Shown here in pieces: positions 5,556 through 10,043 of a DNA stretch of 10,043 nt. Origin of the DNA: an uncultured Ilumatobacter sp. (GTDB lineage Bacteria; Actinomycetota; Acidimicrobiia; Acidimicrobiales; Ilumatobacteraceae). How positions within the stretch are numbered: position 1 is the stretch's first letter; each line of letters starts with the position of its first letter. The stretch is from NCBI GenBank assembly GCA_937891565.1, contig CALAHA010000423.1, forward strand, positions 1-10,043. The letters are read 5' to 3'. The notes beneath the pieces were generated by a model. That model saw nothing but the letters and a program-made list of their open reading frames with translations, was not told the origin of the DNA and ran no database searches. A program made the position numbers and the translations under genes.

Positions 5556-5556
5556 C

Positions 5557-5598
5557 TGCACAGCCCCAACAGCCGACTCGCACGGCTCGACGTGTGCA
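5557..5598 (+). terminator. Possible two-part hairpin after the carboxyltransferase gene
   Basis: TGCACA (5557-5562) pairs with TGTGCA (5593-5598). Inside, AGCCG (5571-5575) pairs with CGGCT (5583-5587) over a 7-base loop. It begins one base after the stop codon and is followed a little later by CCCGTTTT (5604-5611). The large internal loop makes it weaker than the other hairpins in the window. Confidence 0.4.
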
Positions 5599-5665
5599 AT
5601 TCGCCCGTTTTGAGGCCCCACCCAGTTGGGCCACGCACGAGAACTGTGAATCGATGCCACGTCGG

Positions 5666-5758
5666 TTGGAGCAGTTCGCTCGACGCGCAGTATCTTGATG
5701 AATTCGGACGGGGCGACCCCCCGCCCGTACCTATCTGCCCTGTTCGAGCCTGGAGGAA
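5666..5758 (+). promoter_or_regulatory. gltA upstream region: candidate promoter and ribosome binding site
   Basis: GGAGGAA (5752-5758) lies six bases before the GTG at 5765 and is a strong Shine-Dalgarno that fixes the start. Further up, TATCTT (5691-5696) fits a TANNNT -10, with TTGGAG (5666-5671) as a weak -35 at a long 19-base spacing. If used, the leader would be about 60 bases. The ribosome site is well supported; the promoter is tentative. Confidence 0.6.
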
Positions 5759-5764
5759 GCCATC

Positions 5765-7030
5765 GTGCCCGAAACCATTACCATTACTGACGATCGAACC
5801 GGCAAGACCGTCACGGTCCCCATCGAAGGTGGCGTATTCCCGTCGTCAGCGCTGCGTGAGCTCGATCCGACGCTTTACTGCTACGACCCCGCCTACTTGT
5901 CGACGGCGTCCACCAAGTCGTCAATCACCTACCTCGATGGCGAGAACGGTGTCCTCCGGTACGGCGGCTATCCAATCGAGCAACTCGCCGAGAAGTCGAC
6001 CTACCTCGAGGTTGCGTACCTTCTGTTGAACGGCGAGCTGCCGAACACGGCCCAGCTCAGCGACTGGACGCACGACGTCACACACCACACGTTCATCCAC
6101 GAGAACATGCGCAAGAAGTTCGCTGAAGGCTTCCACTACGACGCACACCCCATGGGAATGTTCGTGTCGGCGACCGCTGCGCTCGGTACCTTCTACACCG
6201 GCTCGAAGGAAGTCACCGATCCTGCTCAGCGGAACATTCAGATCCGGCGCCTCATTGCGAAGAGCCCAACCATCGCTGCGATGTGTTACAAGTTCTCCGT
6301 TGGTCTGCCGTTCAACCAGCCCAGCAACGAGTTGTCGTACGCCGCCAACTTCTTGAACATGATGTGGAAGATCGGCGACTACGAAGTTGACCCGATTCTC
6401 GAGCGGGCCATGGACGTCCTGTTCATCCTCCACGCTGACCACGAGCAGAACTGCGGCACCACCGCGATGCGCGTCATTGGTTCCAGCCACGCCGACCCCT
6501 ACTCGTCAGCCGCAGGCGCCGCCTCGGCCCTCTACGGCCCGCTACACGGTGGCGCCAACGAGGCCGTCGTCCGCATGCTCACCGAGATCGGCTCTATCGA
6601 GAATGTCCCGGCGTTCCTCGAGTCGGTCAAAAATGGCAAAGGCCGCCTGATGGGCTTCGGCCACCGGGTCTACAAGAACTTCGATCCACGAGCCACCATC
6701 ATCAAAGAGACCGCATACAAGGTCTTCGAGGTCACCGGCAAGAACCCGCTGCTTGACATTGCACTGAAGCTCGAAGAGGCTGCACTGGCGGACCCCTACT
6801 TTGTCGACCGCAAGCTGTACCCAAACGTCGACTTCTATTCGGGCCTGATCTACCAGGCCATGGGCTTCCCGACCTCGATGTTCACGGTGCTGTTTGCGAT
6901 CCCGCGCATGTCCGGTTGGCTGGCTCACTGGCAGGAACTGCTGAACGACCCGGCGCAGAAGATCAGCCGACCTCGTCAGTGGTACGCCGGTCCCGACGAG
7001 CGCAACTACATCGACCTCGCCAACCGCTGA
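5765..7030 (+). CDS. gltA: Citrate synthase, type II (GltA)
   Basis: Condenses acetyl-CoA and oxaloacetate to citrate, the entry step of the TCA cycle, in the cytoplasm. The 421-residue length and the N-terminal region with YDPAYLSTASTKSSITYLDGENG... (about 40-62) are typical of the GltA-type enzyme. Active-site marks are all present: LHADHEQN (222-229), LYGPLHGGANE (257-267, His261), GFGHRVYKNFDPRA (297-310, His300, Arg301 and catalytic Asp307). YPNVDFYSG (352-360) and the C-terminal RPRQWYAGP (402-410) are also characteristic. The GTG start has a strong GGAGGAA ribosome site six bases upstream. The gene is preceded by a 209-base gap and followed by a 9-bp hairpin shared with the convergent secreted-protein gene, so it looks monocistronic. 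No truncation or missing catalytic residue is seen. A methylcitrate synthase is less likely given the length and type II features. Confidence 0.96.
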   Translation: MPETITITDDRTGKTVTVPIEGGVFPSSALRELDPTLYCYDPAYLSTASTKSSITYLDGENGVLRYGGYPIEQLAEKSTYLEVAYLLLNGELPNTAQLSDWTHDVTHHTFIHENMRKKFAEGFHYDAHPMGMFVSATAALGTFYTGSKEVTDPAQRNIQIRRLIAKSPTIAAMCYKFSVGLPFNQPSNELSYAANFLNMMWKIGDYEVDPILERAMDVLFILHADHEQNCGTTAMRVIGSSHADPYSSAAGAASALYGPLHGGANEAVVRMLTEIGSIENVPAFLESVKNGKGRLMGFGHRVYKNFDPRATIIKETAYKVFEVTGKNPLLDIALKLEEAALADPYFVDRKLYPNVDFYSGLIYQAMGFPTSMFTVLFAIPRMSGWLAHWQELLNDPAQKISRPRQWYAGPDERNYIDLANR

Positions 7031-7036
7031 GCCCGT

Positions 7037-7059
7037 GGCGGTCGGTGCCGCCGACCGCC
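7037..7059. terminator. Hairpin between convergent genes, probable bidirectional terminator
   Basis: GGCGGTCGG (7037-7045) and CCGACCGCC (7051-7059) pair perfectly over a 5-base loop. It lies in the 48-base gap between the gltA stop and the stop of the convergent repeat/SGNH gene. There is no T-run on either side. Position and stability support a shared terminator. Confidence 0.7.
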
Positions 7060-7078
7060 GATGAGCGTCATGATGTGG

Positions 7079-8989
7079 TCAGCCGTACAGGCCAATCACA
7101 TTTGGCAGACCAAACACAGCGGGAAGCCCATCAGGGTTCGAGCACTGCGTTTCGATCGCCTGACCAGGCTGATACGGCATGGGGCATGGTTGATCGTCCA
7201 TGTGGGCCAAGTGGCGGCTGATCCAATCCGCTGCACCCAGAGAACCAGCGACGCGCTGATGCACTCCATCGTAAGCGAACCACGACTGGGCGTTGCGGGT
7301 ATAGAGGTCGTAATCCCAGACCTGAACATCGGGATAGGCGCCAGAGGCAACTTTGGCGTCGAGGAAGGTGTTCATCACCGCGTACTTGACGATTGCTGCG
7401 CCCGAACCGGGAGGAAGTCGATACGAGGTGCCCGTCCGGAAGTTCACCCACACGATCGTGCCGAACCCTTTGCTGCGCGCTGCTCCGACGACCTGGGTGA
7501 AGTCGCTCGAGCGGATTTCCCAATCGTTATAGCCGACGGCGATAATCAGAACGTCCCGCTCAGCAGCAGCGGGGAGCGCAATGATTTGATTGAGCGCAGT
7601 CAGCGGGCGATACCCCTCGCGGCCACCGCAGGACGGGTAGACGAGGCGGCGGCAAGACTCCAACCGCGTATCAAAGTTCGCGCCTCGCAAGGCTCGATAG
7701 GCGTTGTTCCAGCGCACCCCCGCCATCGCCGAATCGGAGATGATGACCACGTCGCGTGGAACATATACCGGTTCGAGGTTTGCAGGGACAGGCTGGGTGG
7801 CTCGGACCGGAGTCCCGGTGAAGTAGCCCGTCACATCAGCCACAAAATGAGTGGACATCGCCGAGTACACGGAAACTCCTCGAGTCGAATTCGAAACGAC
7901 GACAGAGTTCGCGACGACCCCGTCGAGGTCTTCGACGTTCAGACTCGCGGTCTGCTGCGCCTGATCCGGTTGACCAGCTGGTCGCATGGCGAGCCAACCC
8001 CGCTGCAGATTGTTGACTGCGACACCATTAAGAGCGAGCGCACCTGCGCTCGGAATCGGGTTGTATTCGATCTCGCCGCCCTTCCAGATTGGAGTACCGA
8101 TCGCGCGAGTGTCGAGCGCCCGGAACGGTTCAAGGGGAACAAACAAGCCCACAGATGACGGCTCGGAGTTCGTTCCCGTCACCCAACCGCTGACATCAAC
8201 AACGACATCGGACCGAGTGAGGGCGAACAGCTGAATCGCTCCGTCCTGGACAGGGACCAGAACGTTCGCCGCACGGACATCGCCGATCGCATCAACGGTC
8301 AGCATCGCCGCTGCTGGTTGTCGACCCGTGGCCCACAGAGTGAAGTATCCGGGCCCCGTTGACCCGACCGACGCCACGTTGACCATCGCTGCCGTCGCCC
8401 CGGTCGGGACCTGAAGATCGACAGTTCGAGTTGATTTTGCAGTCAACGGAGCACCGGTCTCACGAGTATCAAGCACGCGTACCGGGTCTTGCACCATGAA
8501 CCGACCATCGGTGGTGCTCGTTGCAGCGACAAAATAGGCAGTGACATCGACGACGATGTCGGTCGACGCGAGCGTGAACACGTCGAGCCCACCAGAACCG
8601 AGCACGTAAAATTGGGAGTTTGATCGCACCTCCCCCACCGAATAATTCAGCGCCGAAGTTGCCTCATGAGCCGTCACGGCAGTGTCGGTCGGGGTGACGG
8701 CGAGAAAACCTCTGGCGCTTGGCTGGACAGCTGTCAGCGTGACCGCAGCCGCAACAGCCTCCTCTGGGACGCCGCACCGCTTCGCAACATCCACTCGCGT
8801 CGTCGAGCCAGCCATGAGCCGGACGCCATCGTCTTGCCTCGTGTCGAGCAGACGACACGGTTCGACTGCCACCACTTTGGTGGTCATCTCATCGGCGGCA
8901 ACCGCATCGGCAGTCGGAGCGGATCCCAGACCCACGATGGCCGACGCTGCGAGCGTCAGGGCGAGCAATATCTGGCGGCTGGTGCCCAT
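7079..8989 (-). CDS. Secreted protein: three 'LDTR' repeats plus SGNH-hydrolase-like domain
   Basis: A 636-residue exported protein. Residues 1-31 form a signal peptide (hydrophobic ILLALTLAASAIVGLG, then ADA or AVA cleavage sites). Three ~100-residue repeats follow, each opening with RxLDTR (46-51, 171-176, 290-295) and closing with a V-D-V strand (DIVVDVTAYF 144-153, DVVVDVSGWV 261-270, HFVADVTGYF 381-390). Such repeats occur in secreted actinobacterial proteins; their function is not known to me. From about 412 an SGNH/GDSL-type domain is suggested by VVIISDSAM (Ser420), VGYNDW (Asn488) and YDGVHQ (Asp574, His577). Block II is unclear. SGNH enzymes are esterases, lipases or O-acyl hydrolases, so action on a cell-surface ester is plausible. 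Six cysteines fall in local pairs (45/72, 446/454, 602/616), fitting disulfides outside the cell. The ATG at 8989 lacks a clear Shine-Dalgarno; TAGGCT lies eight bases upstream. The gene converges on gltA. Confidence 0.85.
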   Translation of the reverse strand: MGTSRQILLALTLAASAIVGLGSAPTADAVAADEMTTKVVAVEPCRLLDTRQDDGVRLMAGSTTRVDVAKRCGVPEEAVAAAVTLTAVQPSARGFLAVTPTDTAVTAHEATSALNYSVGEVRSNSQFYVLGSGGLDVFTLASTDIVVDVTAYFVAATSTTDGRFMVQDPVRVLDTRETGAPLTAKSTRTVDLQVPTGATAAMVNVASVGSTGPGYFTLWATGRQPAAAMLTVDAIGDVRAANVLVPVQDGAIQLFALTRSDVVVDVSGWVTGTNSEPSSVGLFVPLEPFRALDTRAIGTPIWKGGEIEYNPIPSAGALALNGVAVNNLQRGWLAMRPAGQPDQAQQTASLNVEDLDGVVANSVVVSNSTRGVSVYSAMSTHFVADVTGYFTGTPVRATQPVPANLEPVYVPRDVVIISDSAMAGVRWNNAYRALRGANFDTRLESCRRLVYPSCGGREGYRPLTALNQIIALPAAAERDVLIIAVGYNDWEIRSSDFTQVVGAARSKGFGTIVWVNFRTGTSYRLPPGSGAAIVKYAVMNTFLDAKVASGAYPDVQVWDYDLYTRNAQSWFAYDGVHQRVAGSLGAADWISRHLAHMDDQPCPMPYQPGQAIETQCSNPDGLPAVFGLPNVIGLYG

Positions 8990-8997
8990 TTTTCTCT

Positions 8998-9003
8998 AGC
9001 CTA
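8998..9003 (-). promoter_or_regulatory. Candidate -10 box of the repeat/SGNH gene
   Basis: TAGGCT fits TANNNT and ends eight bases before the ATG at 8989, giving a start site at or near the ATG. The intervening AGAGAAAA is a poor ribosome site. No recognisable -35 lies upstream. Confidence 0.35.
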
Positions 9004-9067
9004 ACGATTGGCTGTTACGAGCGTTCGCGACCCGGTCGATGGTCAGTGGCGCGGAGCCCACCATGCG

Positions 9068-10043
9068 TCAGAGGGTGGCGAGGACCGTGTTGAAGGTGTC
9101 GGAGGGGCGCATAATGGCACGGGCCTTGGCAGCATCGGGGAAGTAGTAGCCGCCGATGTCGGCGGGGCTCCCCTGCACGGCGCCCAACTCTTCAACGATT
9201 GTCTGTTCGTTTTCGCCAAGAGCTGCAGCCAGCGGTGCGAACTTGGCAGCCAGCAATGCGTCATCGGTTTGCGCAGCAATCGCCTGCGCCCAGTACATGG
9301 CGATGTAGAAGTGGCTGCCGCGGTTGTCAAGGCTGCCGAGCCGCCGGGCCGGCGACTTCCCATTGGAAAGCAACTGGCCCGTCGCTGCGTCGAGCGTGTC
9401 GCCGAGGATCTTGGCCGATGCGTTACCAGTCACTTCGGCGAGGTGCTCGAACGACACCGCAATAGCAAGGAACTCACCAAGGGAATCCCAGCGGAGGTAG
9501 TTCTCTTTGACCAACTGCTGGACATGCTTCGGAGCCGAGCCTCCAGCCCCAGTCTCGAAGAGACCACCACCGTTGAGCAGCGGCACGACCGACAGCATCT
9601 TGGCGCTGGTACCCAGTTCGAGAATCGGGAAGAGGTCGGTGTTGTAGTCACGCAGCACGTTGCCGGTGACCGAGATCGTGTCTTGCCCGGCCCGCATCCG
9701 GTCGACGGAGTACTTGGTGGCATCGATCGGCGACATAATTTCAATGGTCAGACCCTCGACATCACCCACCAGATCACGATCGGCGAGATACGTGTTGACC
9801 TTGGTGATCAGCTCCGCATCGTGCGCACGGTTGGCGTCAAGCCAGAACACTGCTGGCGAGCCAGTGGCCCGGGCACGACTGACAGCGAGGCGTACCCAGT
9901 CACGAATCGGCTCGTCCTTCACCTGGCACGCACGGAAAATGTCGCCTCCAGAGACGCTCTGCTCCATCACGGTGGCGCCTGACGCAGCATCGACGACGCG
10001 GATCGAACCGGACGACGGGGCTTCGAAAGTCTTGTCGTGGCTG
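9068..10043 (-). CDS. icd: Isocitrate dehydrogenase (NADP+), monomeric type, C-terminal part
   Basis: The 5' end lies beyond the right edge; 324 residues are visible of an enzyme normally about 740 long. It oxidatively decarboxylates isocitrate to 2-oxoglutarate with NADP+. The visible part begins SHDKTFEAP, typical of the monomeric family, and includes VFWLDANRAHDAEL (65-78), the metal-site region LRDYNTDLFPILELGTSAK (130-148), LFETGAGGSAPKHVQQ (161-176) and ENYLRWDSLGEFLA (180-193). His173 and Arg184 correspond by spacing to the NADP-binding His589 and Arg600 of the Azotobacter vinelandii enzyme. LDNRGSHFYIAMYWAQA lies further on. An internal GTG/ATG pair at 9970-9965 is not the start, because family-like sequence continues upstream to the edge. 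The stop is 78 bases before the repeat/SGNH gene on the same strand, with no clear terminator between. With gltA it gives two TCA enzymes within 5 kb. Confidence 0.95.
   Translation of the reverse strand, partial: SHDKTFEAPSSGSIRVVDAASGATVMEQSVSGGDIFRACQVKDEPIRDWVRLAVSRARATGSPAVFWLDANRAHDAELITKVNTYLADRDLVGDVEGLTIEIMSPIDATKYSVDRMRAGQDTISVTGNVLRDYNTDLFPILELGTSAKMLSVVPLLNGGGLFETGAGGSAPKHVQQLVKENYLRWDSLGEFLAIAVSFEHLAEVTGNASAKILGDTLDAATGQLLSNGKSPARRLGSLDNRGSHFYIAMYWAQAIAAQTDDALLAAKFAPLAAALGENEQTIVEELGAVQGSPADIGGYYFPDAAKARAIMRPSDTFNTVLATL

Noticed and set aside
7061..8158. Long plus-strand open frame opposite the repeat/SGNH gene
   Set aside because: The minus-strand product has a signal peptide, repeats and motifs; the antisense product has none.
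9008..9982. Long plus-strand open frame opposite isocitrate dehydrogenase
   Set aside because: Antisense shadow of a highly conserved enzyme in GC-rich DNA.

Overview
This window reads as chromosomal DNA of a high-GC actinomycete. The class Acidimicrobiia (Ilumatobacter-like) is my best guess. The guess rests on the gene content: a HAD-PlsC fusion, a monomeric-type isocitrate dehydrogenase, secreted proteins with 'RxLDTR ... VVDVxGYF' repeats, a candidate 6C-type small RNA, and several genes that look leaderless. I see no insertion sequence, prophage, CRISPR array, tRNA or rRNA.

Layout. On the minus strand at the left are fabZ (3-hydroxyacyl-ACP dehydratase, 150-578), a FAS1 (fasciclin) lipoprotein (740-1288) and a HAD-IB phosphatase/PlsC acyltransferase fusion (1399-2844). 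The 279-base gap at 2845-3123 is the densest regulatory stretch. It holds a probable C-rich-loop small RNA on the minus strand (about 2995 to 2881), a perfect dyad over that RNA's likely promoter, and two overlapping dyads just before a plus-strand LysR-family regulator (3124-4062). An acyl-CoA carboxylase carboxyltransferase subunit (4137-5555) and type II citrate synthase (5765-7030) follow on the plus strand. On the minus strand a large secreted protein with three repeats and an SGNH-hydrolase-like domain (7079-8989) converges on gltA. The C-terminal 324 residues of monomeric NADP-isocitrate dehydrogenase (9068-10043) run off the right edge.

How the genes fit together. The enzymes belong to acyl-lipid and central carbon metabolism: fatty-acid elongation (FabZ), phosphatidic acid synthesis (PlsC domain), acyl-CoA carboxylation, citrate synthase and isocitrate dehydrogenase. 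The LysR regulator lies 74 bases before the carboxyltransferase on the same strand and may regulate it or be co-transcribed with it. That link is inference. Two secreted proteins, the FAS1 lipoprotein and the repeat/SGNH protein, sit among the metabolic genes.

I found no clearly novel multi-gene system. The best leads are the candidate 6C-like RNA with its dyad-covered promoter, the recurrent TANNNT box placed 6-8 bases before start codons that lack a Shine-Dalgarno sequence, the carboxyltransferase with a short and divergent N-terminal half, and the fused repeat/SGNH secreted protein.
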